DNA from: Branchiostoma floridae
Lineage: Eukaryota > Chordata > Leptocardii > Amphioxiformes > Branchiostomatidae
Reading direction: 5' to 3'
NCBI RefSeq assembly: GCF_000003815.2
Contig: NC_049986.1
Location: 752,864 to 816,863, forward strand
Length of the DNA: 64,000 nt
Part shown: positions 55,001-64,000 of the stretch, piece after piece
How the letters are laid out: each line of letters begins with the position of its first letter
Numbering within the stretch: position 1 is the first letter of the stretch
Position numbers and translations under genes: made by a program
Notes under the pieces: model-generated
Databases searched by the model: none
Told to the model about the DNA's origin: nothing
The model's input: the letters and a program-made list of their open reading frames with translations, nothing else

Positions 55001-56349
55001 CGCTGGAGGCGGACATACTTGGGCCAGCGCACGAAACGGCTCAAGTCGCGCTTCGGCTGGATGTCCTGGCCTGTCAACACATTTACATTTGTCATTACAA
55101 CACATTTTCTTTCACCATTTTGGTAGTAAAGAATAAGACTGTCACTTAAGTCATTGTGCCTCAGCGATCTTGGTGGTTGTGGTTGATATCATTGACGCAT
55201 CAACTAGCAAATATTGGGATCATCACTGGCACCTAGAGATTTTCAATCTTTGTAGAGCAACAGACATTAAACAGGAGAATTAAAAAATGACATTACCTTA
55301 CTTTAATTCCTCCTGTGCACGCACTTATGCTAATTCTTCTTACACACACAAATCGACACAGCTTTCTTATAATGTTGGCAGAGAAACACAGATTTCTTTT
55401 CCAAAATATTTGTCCATACCGATGCCATAGTTGCGAGGCCTCTTCTCGAACAGAGGGTTCTGTTCCTTCTTCTTAGGCTCAGCCTTCCTCGCCACCGCTG
55501 GGGGCGGGGCCACCTTCTTCCCCCTCGAGCGAGCAACTTTTCCCTTCGGCTGGGGAGATCAAGAGATGATACTTATTTTTATAATCAACAAAATATTGCA
55601 TGGTAATGAACATGTATGAATATGAATATGATTTACCTCAGCTTTAAAATTCTTGCAGTCAAAGTTTTGGTGCTGTCTTTGTCATAAAAAAATGTCTTTC
55701 AATTTCATGGAATATTGTACAGGGTTGGAAAAAATAATTGATTTGACTGTTCGTGTAACAAATTATTTTGAGCATATAAGCAGCCACAGTATTCAGATCG
55801 GCGAGTGAAGATTCAGTTTTCCTCAGCACACAAGTGTGAATTGGACATCCATTCATCATGTACTGTGGTTTACAATTTTTTCTTGACACTATACCTACTA
55901 GCAGAATAATTTTAGAATATCTGAGTTTTCAACATGTGATTGTGATAGTTAGAAACACAAGGTTCATCTGTTTTGACTATGGCGGATAGGGCCAACTTTT
56001 TATGTCTTTCCAACTAGCCATACAGCGTTTACAAATTCAATGCGTTACATGCAGGTACAAAAGCACAATGCTGACAAATCTCTAAAGGTGTAACATTTTG
56101 GTCTGGGCCTCGTCACAAAAATTATGCTGTTTTCCACCCCGGTCCATGCTGAATCCGGCATCTCCATCCACCTACAAAAACGCCTTTGTTTCCGACTCAT
56201 TTTCACAACCATCGACCAAAATAACACCAGGGAAAATATCTTCATCACTTTGGGCTTCAGTATGAACTAAAATATGAGCAAGTATGTGAGGAAATAGCAA
56301 GGATTTCAGTCGATTCATGTTCCGATGTCAGATTTTCAACACCCACCAT
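52058..56349 (-). CDS. RPL7A: Ribosomal protein L7a (eL8), host of six snoRNAs
   Basis: Seven exons, minus strand: 56349-56347 (ATG only), 55549-55420, 55070-54921, 53634-53414, 53024-52894, 52580-52511, 52162-52058. Phases agree, giving 269 residues (human 266). The protein has a basic N-terminus ([14 protein letters not shown]), [20 protein letters not shown], the strongly conserved [17 protein letters not shown], the L7Ae/L30e RNA-binding fold ([20 protein letters not shown], then [18 protein letters not shown]), and a basic C-terminus. It is a structural protein of the 60S subunit. The first exon contains only the start codon, and a pyrimidine-rich 5' TOP tract lies just upstream. Every intron carries one box C/D snoRNA. 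Confidence 0.97.
52249..52322 (-). ncRNA. Box C/D snoRNA in RPL7A intron 6 (predicted 18S guide)
   Basis: Terminal stem GAATGCT / AGCATTC (7 bp), box C ATGATGA and box D CTGA. Directly before box D stands GTGGGTAATT, which from memory complements the conserved 18S rRNA segment AATTACCCAC (10 bp). The fifth-nucleotide rule would point to the A of ATTACC. The snoRNA 3' end is about 86 nt from the acceptor, a usual distance. The family name is not assigned. Confidence 0.8.
52701..52778 (-). ncRNA. SNORD36: SNORD36-like box C/D snoRNA, RPL7A intron 5
   Basis: Terminal stem GGCTGCT / AGCAGCC, box C GTGATGT (one change from consensus), internal D' CTGA and C' TGATGAA, box D CTGA. The D guide ATCGAGCTTTTTAAT complements 18S ATTAAAAAGCTCG. 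The fifth-nucleotide rule lands on the first A of the A-run, the site methylated by vertebrate U36. It is a paralogue of 53151-53228. Confidence 0.88.
53151..53228 (-). ncRNA. SNORD36: SNORD36-like box C/D snoRNA, RPL7A intron 4
   Basis: Core stem GCTGCT / AGCAGC, box C GTGATGA, D' CTGA after GAATTTCTTCAC, box D CTGA after ACGAGCTTTTTAATG. The 18S guide is the same as in the intron 5 copy. The internal region differs (TTTTGTGTTGAACAAATAAT), so the copies have diverged between the guides. Confidence 0.88.
53911..54250. mobile_element. hAT-like MITE family E (copy 2), 8-bp TSD GGGTCAAT
   Basis: CAGGGCTCCAGGCAGC and GAGCTGGCTAAAGCCCTG ends, flanked by a perfect GGGTCAAT at 53903-53910 and 54251-54258. 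It lies in RPL7A intron 3 between the snoRNA and the acceptor. The other copy is nested at 10797-11160. Confidence 0.85.
54326..54412 (-). ncRNA. Box C/D snoRNA, RPL7A intron 3 (predicted 28S 5'-end guide, copy A)
   Basis: Stem GCCACAGTA / TACTGTGGC, box C ATGATGA, box D CTGA. The guide CTTCACTCGCCG ends two bases before box D. From memory it complements CGGCGAGTGAAG near the 5' end of eukaryotic large-subunit rRNA. The D' position is degenerate (GTGAGG) here, whereas the intron 1 paralogue has an intact CTGA. Confidence 0.8.
54541..54873. mobile_element. TIR element family H in RPL7A intron 3
   Basis: CAGGGTTCTAGCCAGGATTT and TGGCTAGAACCCTG termini. Subterminal TTTTAGCGTAGTGG and inverse are repeated. 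No matching target duplication was found. A single related left end is at 39747. Confidence 0.7.
55157..55231 (-). ncRNA. SNORD24: SNORD24 (U24) box C/D snoRNA, RPL7A intron 2
   Basis: Stem TGCC / GGCA, box C GTGATGA, box D CTGA. Both antisense elements of vertebrate U24 are present: ATATTTGCTA before the D' position, and ACCACCAAGATCG before box D, matching neighbouring sites in 28S rRNA. Vertebrate U24 also lies in an RPL7A intron. The 3' end is about 86 nt from the acceptor. Confidence 0.93.
55783..55868 (-). ncRNA. Box C/D snoRNA, RPL7A intron 1 (predicted 28S 5'-end guide, copy B)
   Basis: Stem CCACAGTA / TACTGTGG, box C ATGATGA, internal D' CTGA, box D CTGA preceded by the guide CTTCACTCGCCG. 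About 95 percent identical by eye to the intron 3 copy, including the stem, which points to recent duplication between introns of one gene. Confidence 0.82.
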
Positions 56350-56724
56350 TTTGACGAAGGTCCAAAAAGGAAGAGCAGAGGATTGTGGGTGCTATTGTCT
56401 CGTTGAATCTCACGTGATGTCACGAGATCTTGCTGTAGACTCTGCCATTACTCTTAGTGGGTGCGTTAGTGCGCGTGTTCACGTTCCTTAAATTTCTGAA
56501 ACATATTCTTATCCTTCTAGATAAAATAATACAAAAGAATATTACAGCTATTTTAGTATTAGCTTGACAATGCATGCTTTCGTCACGATAGATAGCTATA
56601 TCATAGACTAGGTTGCGTTAAAACCCCTTGACGAAAGTGGTTCCAACCAAAGACGACAAAGCGGGAAGTAAGATGGTAGATTTGTGGTACTGTTGCTCAC
56701 AAATCACAGAATTTAGGTGTTGAG
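56350..56724. promoter_or_regulatory. Bidirectional promoter RPL7A / MED22 with 5' TOP tract
   Basis: 375 bp separate the two divergent start codons. On the minus strand CTCTTCCTTTTTGG (about 56376-56363) lies 14 bp upstream of the RPL7A ATG and fits a 5' terminal oligopyrimidine start. On the plus strand GCGGGAAGTAAGATGG (56661-56676) combines an ETS-like and a YY1-like motif before MED22. A TCACGTGA E-box palindrome lies near 56411. No TATA box is obvious. Confidence 0.6.
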
Positions 56725-58133
56725 ATGTCACAACAGCGAGGTATAACACAGAGCAAAGAGTCACTACTCAAGTCTTACAACAAGCGCCTTAAAGATGACG
56801 TCAAATCTATCCTGGATAACTTCACAGAGATACTCAAGGCGGCCAAGGTAAAACCACTCACACTATAAATTGTGACAGATCCGTTGCTTTGTCGTTCTGT
56901 CCTTTCTCTGTGTGAACGTTTTCTGTAGCCCTTTCTGCACTTCAAACTGTAATTTGCAAATGATGTAGCGTTTTCTAGTAGTTTTGTGATGAAAAAAATA
57001 TTTTTTGTCGTGACCTGTGACCTAACTTCAAGCAGGTGACATTATAGCCTTACATGCATCTACTTGGACATAATTTAAAGTGTTAGCCAAAAGTTAATGA
57101 TAACAATAATAATAATACATCTGCTTGGATGTTTTTTCCCATCTCCTCAGGTGGAAGAACAGAACCAAGTGTCGACCCTGACACAGTCAGACCAGGCTCG
57201 GTACGAGATGCATGTCAGAGCCGCCAATATTGTGAGTATCAATACTCATAGTTTCTTGACTGTTGAAGCCTTTAATTCTCCAAGCAGAGGTTGAGCCGCA
57301 GAGATGTACGTAGTAGTAGTCAGGATTTTTACCAGTTAAAGCCCCGACTACTACTATATCTCCACAACTCAACCCCTGCTTGGAGAATGGTAGTATCCAT
57401 TCAACACAATGTAGCTCTAAGTCTAACAGACTGACATTTTTACCTTTTGTCAGTAGTGAATGGAGGTTTTGTATCTGTGTCTGTGTGACAGTGTCTGTTT
57501 TTGTTTGCTTCTGCAATCTGCACGTTTGAGTCGTTGTTTTCCCCATATTACTAGGCACATCGTGAACACGGACAGGTTAGGTCAAAGGTCCCAAAATAGG
57601 CTATCTTGTTTCTTCTCTTTGATTCCCTGCAATTTGCCTTATGAGACTTGAGAACTAGTGGAGAAATCAATTTTAATCAAGAAATGGACAAAAACTGAAA
57701 AAGGGTTATTCACAGAGACTGAAAATATTACTGGGAGCTATGAAATCTTTAATCTTCATTTGAATTTTTATCAGTCTGTATTATATTATGTATTAAGACA
57801 GACTTTTGCAACTCCAGCTATACTGTACTAGTACTTGTGACTTATTATATAAACAGATGATAGAAATAGCTTTTTTTCTAATCTTGTAAAAAGCGTGTTG
57901 CAATTCTTTTTTAGGTCCGAGCCGGTGAGTCGCTCATGAAGCTTGTTTCTGACCTGAAGACATTCCTCATTCTTAATGACTTTCCTTCTGTAAACGAAGG
58001 CATCAACCAGAGAACTCAGCAACTCAAGGCCATCCAGGCGGAGTGTGACACAAAACTGTTGGCTCTGAGAGATGACATGGCAGCTGACTTGTACGACTTA
58101 GAGGAAGAGTACTATTCCTCAAGATATAAGTGA
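56725..58133 (+). CDS. MED22: Mediator subunit 22 (SURF5)
   Basis: Three exons: 56725-56847, 57151-57231, 57915-58133, all in phase 0, giving 140 residues. This equals the short vertebrate isoform. The sequence is almost entirely the conserved helical core: [62 protein letters not shown] and a terminal [15 protein letters not shown]22 belongs to the Mediator head module in the nucleus and heterodimerises with MED11. The long C-terminal tail of the larger vertebrate isoform is absent. It is divergent from RPL7A and convergent with the ALDH gene. Confidence 0.96.
57275..57388. mobile_element. Short MITE in MED22 intron 2
   Basis: ATTCTCCAAGCAGAGGTTGA and CAACCCCTGCTTGGAGAAT ends with an inner AGTAGTAGTCAGG / CCCCGACTACTACT pair. 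Same family as 49069-49255. Confidence 0.75.
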
Positions 58134-58336
58134 CATTTGAGACATAGTCAGTGGATTTTTTGTGTGAAAAATTCCTTTAAAGTGTAAGACTTCATTTCGC
58201 CATGTGAGAAAACGGAGGTAACGATGGTGTTCATAGTGTGCACACATTGTGCAGTGTGCAGTACTTAAGTTAACATTATTTCTGCCTTTTGATGTACAGG
58301 AAGGTTAGTCCACCAGAAGTGGACTGTGCTTTTAAT

Positions 58337-58500
58337 TAGTTTCACATAACGTGTATATGTGCTGAGTGCTAAGCTGAAAATATAACCCGTATGTTCAATT
58401 TTGAGGTCTTTGGTAAAACCTGGTCGGCGTGTAAACCTGCAACCTTAAGCTTCCGAATACAAAGCTCTGCCCACTAGGCTGTTACATCAGTAACATCCAA
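58337..58500 (-). mobile_element. tRNA-derived SINE remnant in the MED22 3' region
   Basis: Shares GTGCTGAGTGCTAAGC, GAGTCTTTGGTA-like sequence and CCCACTAGGC with the SINE at 184-446, in the same order. The B-box has decayed. Confidence 0.55.
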
Positions 58501-59713
58501 AGTGGAGAGGTAACCACAAAAAACAGACATTGCACAAATACATGTACACTGTCAATATTTTAAATCCATAGTGTGAATTAAGAGTTTGTGTTGCTCCAGA
58601 CATCGATGTACCTTCAATCTTTTCAGTTAGAAGGTAACTATTTTTTTGTTTCCTATAGATATTTCATCATTTTCTTGCGTTGACAAGAAACAATCATGGC
58701 TCCCAGTCGAGAAGGACTGCAAGGATGATAATTTGAAATGGACTCTCAGAGTACAACTTTGTAACAGTTCAGAGCAAAGCTAAACTTTAGCCCATTGAAG
58801 GGCACATGTACATAAAAACCTCAACCAAAAACTATGTGTGGTTTGTTTTAGTGTTTTGTAAGTTGTTTTGCTTTACACATACAAAGCTTATACATATTGA
58901 CTAGCTAGAAGAGATAAGAATGTATTATCAAAAACGAAAAGAAAGACCACCTAAAGACAGTGGCATAAGATGCTTTAAAAGTCAATTTAATACATCATGA
59001 ACATAAGCATAATTGCACAATGAATTAGTTGCAACAAGACCATGTTACATCATCCAGGGCTGCCTCACTGACAACAGATATAAACTTGTCAACATCAGCA
59101 AAAAACATGCTGCCTTTTCTCTCTATGTGTTAAGCTAATTAACTTCTAATTAATTTGCGTTATATTAAGGCACTTTCAGACAACACATAATTATGAATGG
59201 CACAATGTAGAGATTAACATAAGAGAATTTTTATCTTCATTTTAACAACTGTCATCTCTTTTCTTTAGTATTTTTAACTTAAAAGACTATGCTCTACCAT
59301 CCCGCTTGCCCACATGTATACTGGTAACAGCTACTGATATGCAGGAACATGGTAGGTGATTTTCATACTAAGCACAACAGCTCTTACATACTAGCATGCA
59401 GTATTAGTTCTTTCTGCAAGCATGATAAGTATTGTATTTTTGTCCTTTTGGATTAGCTTTTTTAGTTTTAGAAATGGTAAATTGTTTTAAAGCAGTCAAT
59501 TGAAAGGTTCTCAATATCATTATAAGGCAGCTGGAATGCATTAGATCACTACACAGGTTTGGAAGAAACGTCACTGAAATCCCTGTGAACCTAGTGTTGT
59601 TGATCTCTTAGCCTTTGAATACACAGTCTCTTGCTGGCATGGATAGGGGCCTGTATCTGTCTGGTGGGCCACCTTGAGTGCGATTTCATCAGGCCAATCT
59701 TGGATGGTGCGGC
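58501..59713. other. Convergent 3' UTR region of MED22 and ALDH
   Basis: AT-rich sequence between two converging stop codons, presumably holding both 3' UTRs. No reading frame or element of note. Confidence 0.4.
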
Positions 59714-60699
59714 TTACATCTTCCCTGGAAGCTTGACTGTAACCTGTAATAGCAAACAATCGTAAAGTCATGATTTCTTGGGTCAGGGGGTCCCTAAAGG
59801 GGGCATTAAAAAAGTAATTGGCACAAAATTGAACAAAAAGGCACACTTACTGTCTTGACCTCACAGTACTCCTCAAGAGCATATTCACCCCTGAAGGAAC
59901 ATAAAAGTAATACTTCTTATAGTGTCAAACAATTAAGTCTACAAAGTTTCCCAATGGTTCTCAGCAGGCTTTTAGCTAGGATTTTATAATAGGGAGTTCA
60001 AACTTATTGGTGAGTCGTGGTAAGTGACTATTGTAGGGGGGTCCGGAGGCATCCACCTTTCATGGTGCAGAGTTTTTCATGATTTTAAGTTAAAACAGTG
60101 CATTCTAAGGTATCCTAAGATGCAAAAATACTGTTCCAGAGGTCACAGTAGAAGACTGTGACCACAGATGACCTGGTTGCATGCCTGGTCAATCAGAATT
60201 TCATGCTTGTAAGAGGATTTACTCCCCAGTATAGGGAGTCCAGGGGCATCAAATTTCTTGTTATTCTAAGAAAAGGGCGTCCAGATGACTCGTTGACGCA
60301 TGCCTGGCTAAAAGCCTGATTCTCAGTGATTCTGTATCTCAATCACAGAAGAAGTGCTTTATACACAACCAAACTGTTGCTGATGAAAACTTTCTCACAA
60401 AACATCAATGCCATAGTATGGAACTTGAATTCCACATTAAGAAATAATTTGTGATTACCTAAAATAATCATGTCAGGGTTATGAAAAATACTGTAAAACA
60501 CTGGTACCAAATTCCAAAATGAATAGCTTTATATTATATATATATATATATATTAAAGGAATTCATATATCCAAGACTAAAATGATAGGTTAAAACATTG
60601 GAAGGATTATGTTGGAATACGTACAGTTCACGGCCGTTTCCAGACTGCTTGAAGCCTCCAAACGGAGTTTGAGGGGTTATGGCATTGTAGCAGTTCACC
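59714..60699 (-). CDS. ALDH1/ALDH2-type aldehyde dehydrogenase, last three exons
   Basis: Minus-strand exons 60699-60625, 59890-59851 and 59743-59714 join in phase and end in a stop. The upstream gene lies beyond the right edge, because the first 3.3 kb to the right contain no further exon. The encoded 47-residue tail, with [39 protein letters not shown] and TVKLPGKM, is the conserved C-terminus of cytosolic ALDH1A / mitochondrial ALDH2, which takes part in oligomer contacts and closes the substrate tunnel. These enzymes oxidise retinal or other aldehydes with NAD+. Retinaldehyde dehydrogenase cannot be separated from ALDH2 on this piece alone. Confidence 0.9.
59965..60318. mobile_element. 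hAT-like MITE family J (copy 2)
   Basis: CAGGCTTTTAGCTAGG and CTGGCTAAAAGCCTG ends. Flanks GTTCTCAG and ATTCTCAG agree at 7 of 8 positions. It sits in an ALDH intron. Confidence 0.8.
60534..60553. repeat. (AT)n microsatellite
   Basis: About ten AT units in the intron before the exon 60699-60625. Confidence 0.8.
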
Positions 60700-61299
60700 C
60701 TGGGGTAGAAAAACAAAACGTACAAGTCGTCCATGAATATATCATGGCTACATTGATACTCATATGACATATCCTTGTCAAGTTAGATAAAAAGATTTCC
60801 ATTGTAAATCGTTGAGAATTTGTGCTAACTGCTAAGTGTATTAAAATTGAATGCAAATCTTAGATGTTTTGTCAATACTTAGACAGGACTGTCATCCATT
60901 TTTTAAGTTGAGTGCCGGATAATTCACTTGCAAGATCAAGACTCCATGAACAAGATGTGTTGTCAGACATCGAAAATTTAGAGATATGTTCCTTGGCTTT
61001 AAAAACTGTCATTGTTTTGACAAAAACTTCAGACATATATCTATGTATGTTGCAGATGTTGGGATGGAAAATCATAGTGTTTTAAGCCACAAGTTTTCTA
61101 AATTGCAGTCATCTAAATAACAGAAGACACTTTATTTTTGGAAAGTCACCAGCAATTTGGAAAATTCCTTAATGCAAACTGTAAATCTTTCAGCAAGGTA
61201 TCAATTGAAAGCTCTCACTCTCAGATACTTACTCATGTGAAAATTGATTGTGGGTGATATTCATAACTCTAGATATGATTGATTGAAAATCCATGTGCC

Positions 61300-61600
61300 C
61301 ACTATGGCAGGGAGTCTTGCCCAGTGGGCCAGACTCCTGGCCCACATGTGTAGGATTCCAGGACTAGTGGTCTAAGATCTGGGACAAGTGGGCTGCCCCA
61401 TGATCCCATGTGGTCACAGCTCCCTAAAACAACACAGACCAGTGGGCACACTCTGCCCAGTGGGCGGCTAAGGAGGCATGTAACCTGCAATTTTCCATGA
61501 CTCCACTAGGGTCTAGCTCAGATCTGGCCCAGTGGGCAAGACTTCTGGCCCACTGATACTAGAATCTAAACCACTGGGCCAGCCTTCAGACACACAGATT
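61300..61600. repeat. Cluster of CCCAGTGGGC near-palindromes in an ALDH intron
   Basis: Motifs close to GCCCAGTGGGC or its inverse occur near 61318, 61437, 61454, 61527, 61547 and 61570, with GGCCCAC and AAGTGGGC variants between. The stretch is more GC-rich than its surroundings and has no coding frame. Confidence 0.6.
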
Positions 61601-61926
61601 CTAATGGAAATGGTAGAGGCACATGTTGAATGTGTGCTTATGCTACATGACTTGTGTTATAGTAAATGTTAGTTTTGAGTCAACTATCTGTTTATCTACT
61701 TAAGGATAACGCATGTTTTCCTGATAGAGAACTAACAACAACAGGAAAAAGCAACAACAAATTTTTGCATGATTTGGGCAAATGTGCTGCTGGTTCATTC
61801 ATGTTTTGTTCAAAGGCAAGTCAAAACAAACAAGTCAGCAGTGGTGTTTGGAGGCAAAGTTTAAGGTTCTGTCAGCACACAACCTTGCTGTGACATGAGG
61901 AGATACAATGTACATGATTGTACTTA

Positions 61927-62464
61927 GGCCACAGCAAGTAAATTTTATGGATGACATCCTCTGCAGACTGCAAAATAGTGCGATAAGGCGAAAAAAAAAC
62001 AAGATGGGTGAAAAAAAACAAGATGGCTACATTAAAAAAAATAGGCACCATTAAGTTGTGATTAATGTTGTAACAAGAATTAAAGGGACAAAACATGATA
62101 TCAGAGCCAACAAGGCATTCATTCCTGTATTCAATACATGTACTGGTGTGGTAAAAGTGACACTAGTGTGGTAGACTGGCATCACCAACAAAGTTAGTAA
62201 CCACACTCATGGCTTCCATATTGGTGTCACTTTTACAAATATCCAATAAGTCTTATTACTACAACTACAGTCCTGGGTACTTCGCAGGTGTCACTTCTAC
62301 AAGTACAATTATGAGGCTACAACACAACATATTTGCTCATTTTGGTACTTTATCGTCATGTTGACCCTCCCTGCAGAAGAAAAAAATCTTGTTTTTTTTT
62401 TCTGAAATCAGGCGAAAATTAATGCGCGCGTTGATGTCATCCATAAAATTTACTTGCTGTGGCC
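61927..62464. mobile_element. Harbinger-like MITE family C (copy 3), TSD TTA
   Basis: GGCCACAGCAAGTAAATTTT and inverse ends, flanked by TTA at 61924-61926 and 62465-62467. 538 bp, no coding. Confidence 0.8.
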
Positions 62465-62467
62465 TTA

Positions 62468-63769
62468 TGTGTCAATGGGGCACAGGCCAAGAAGGGAATC
62501 AATTTTTAAAAAAAAAGCAGCTCTTGGCTGTGATCACATGACATGTTCCAACATTCTCAGTTCAACTGTGGCAAACCAATTGGCTCTGGCAGGAGAGGAG
62601 GCAAATTCAACTTTTTTCTGTCAGACCATCATGTAGGATATTGTAAGATAGTGTTACAGTAAATGTTAATAATAATAATAATAAATTTGAAACAATTGTC
62701 TAAAATGTACTTTTCTGTCAATGCTGCTATATTGATTCAGCATACCTTACACTGGAATTCCAGACAGGTCTTCCACAATGAAATTGACTATCCTAAATTG
62801 AGTCTAAATCATTATAACTTTCCTATGCACCCCATTACTAAGTGACCAAAATGAGACAGAAAAAAATGTGACTTTCTCCAACCAAAGCGGAAGAGTCACT
62901 ACCCCCATGCAGCTGTATTCAAATATTGGAGACAGAAGTGGTGGCCAAGCTAAAATCAGATAGTCACGGACCAGTATAACTTTCACCCTTTCTAGGGCAC
63001 TGGCAGAAGGGTCAAGAAGAGGTTACCATGCCTGTGAGCTGTTAGGGTCACAAAGGCCAAACTCAAATCCCAAGGCTGTCTCTGTGTTGTGTAGATTTCT
63101 CCAGAACCAGCAGGCCTGAGAACCAGAGTATCTCTTGTCAGTTCTTTTCATAGATCTTATAGAGTTTGTAAGGCCAGCTATGAACGGTTGGTTCCATTTT
63201 AGGTTGAGGATGGATATTTCCTTTAAAAAAATCCCCCCCCCCCAAAAAAAAAAATCACGAAAAATCATTACAGTCTTAAATGATAGATATAACAAAGAAA
63301 ACCAACAATATTGGCTTTCGACTTTCATTTAAATCATATTTTGACTTTGTCTTTGTAACATCAATCCCTAATCATGGTTATGCCTTCCAAGACTTGCTAC
63401 ATAGCTATATATAGCTGTACATATATATATCACATAGGGACGGACAAAAACTGAAATGTGTCAGTGTCATAGAAAAACAGTTGCTGGGAAAGACAAACTT
63501 ATTATTCACTAAAACGCTACATAACATTTTTTTCTTCAAATTGTAAGAAAGTATGTTTGATGAGTTTCACTATTTTCACTCTTGCTTTTCACCTATTGGT
63601 CTACACATAGCTTCCAGTTAGAGCTTTTATTAAGCCTGCTTCCTACTGCTTGTCCTAGCCAATGAACGATAAATGCCATGTTTCTATTATGCACAACATT
63701 CTAGTTTGACATTGAAAGATACTTAGTGTCCTCATGCATTTCAGTTTACTTTATTCAACTGTATTGTAA
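62468..63769. other. Presumed ALDH intron, nothing recognised
   Basis: No exon matching the expected upstream ALDH sequence (ending before the Trp codon split at 60699) was found. No element with clear ends was found either. Confidence 0.4.
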
Positions 63770-63840
63770 TACAGTCAAACCTGTCTATAGCGGCCACTCA
63801 AGGGACTAGAGAAATGTGGCCACTATAGAGGCACTATAAA
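63770..63840. mobile_element. Mariner-like MITE family M (copy 2, left part)
   Basis: TACAGTCAAACCTGTCTATA and GCGGCCACTCAAGGGAC match 19449-19630. The right TIR was not found, and sequence diverges after about 63836. Confidence 0.65.
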
Positions 63841-64000
63841 TGCTGATCAATTGATCATGAGCGATAAGTTATACAATACATGATTTCTGTACCCACAAAT
63901 CTTTCTCACCAAGTAACATTGTCTCGATCATCTCAAAACTGACCCCGCCAAAGTTAATCTACCAGAAATGATTGATATTGCCATGCGCAATGTTGGTAAA

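Noticed and set aside
63890-64000. Possible upstream ALDH exon on the minus strand at the window edge
   Set aside because: Translation does not match any expected ALDH segment and no clear splice sites bound it.

Overview
This looks like nuclear DNA of an invertebrate deuterostome, most probably a cephalochordate (amphioxus, Branchiostoma). Every multi-exon gene is built from short exons with GT-AG introns. The recognisable genes are close to their vertebrate orthologues: PFDN6, TMEM183, SURF1, RPL7A, MED22, ALDH1/2. The introns and spacers are full of short terminal-inverted-repeat (TIR) elements, tRNA-derived SINEs and tandem repeats. The species assignment is inference from gene style and repeats; no alignment was run.

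Layout. (1) 1-22184, + strand: the 3' part of one large gene, at least 23 coding exons giving 1212 residues. It has armadillo-like repeats, then three fibronectin type III domains, then a long low-complexity Ser/Pro/Arg tail. I know no human gene with this architecture. Its introns are packed with TIR elements and hold an assembly gap (15724-15980) flanked by an inverted repeat. (2) 22185-26500: 3' UTR and repeat-rich spacer. (3) 26517-28092, +: a small LRAT/PLAAT-like acyltransferase with a C-terminal membrane anchor. (4) 28650-34650: a repeat desert with tandem arrays and two large TIR elements. (5) 35121-36524, -: an intronless rhodopsin-class GPCR with several degenerate signature positions. 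(6) 38395-41925, -: PFDN6 in four exons, with a LINE fragment and a TIR element inside. (7) 44009-45169, -: an intronless TMEM183 open reading frame. (8) 45695-58133: SURF1(+), RPL7A(-) and MED22(+), which reproduces the vertebrate surfeit cluster in order and orientation. (9) 59714-60699, -: the last three exons of an ALDH1/ALDH2-type dehydrogenase; the rest lies beyond the right edge.

Two results stand out. First, the MED22-RPL7A-SURF1 block has the vertebrate surfeit arrangement (head-to-head, then tail-to-tail), with TMEM183 in the divergent position that SURF2 holds in vertebrates. Second, each of the six RPL7A introns contains one good box C/D snoRNA: SNORD24, two SNORD36-like copies, two copies of a guide with a predicted target near the 28S 5' end, and one guide predicted to target 18S.

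The mobile-element record is also unusually legible. Several families can be classed by perfect target-site duplications of 8 bp (hAT-like), 5 bp (a CAGGG...CCCTG group), 3 bp (TTA/TAA, Harbinger-like) or TA (mariner-like). One case is a clean nested insertion, and another insertion abuts the TMEM183 stop codon.
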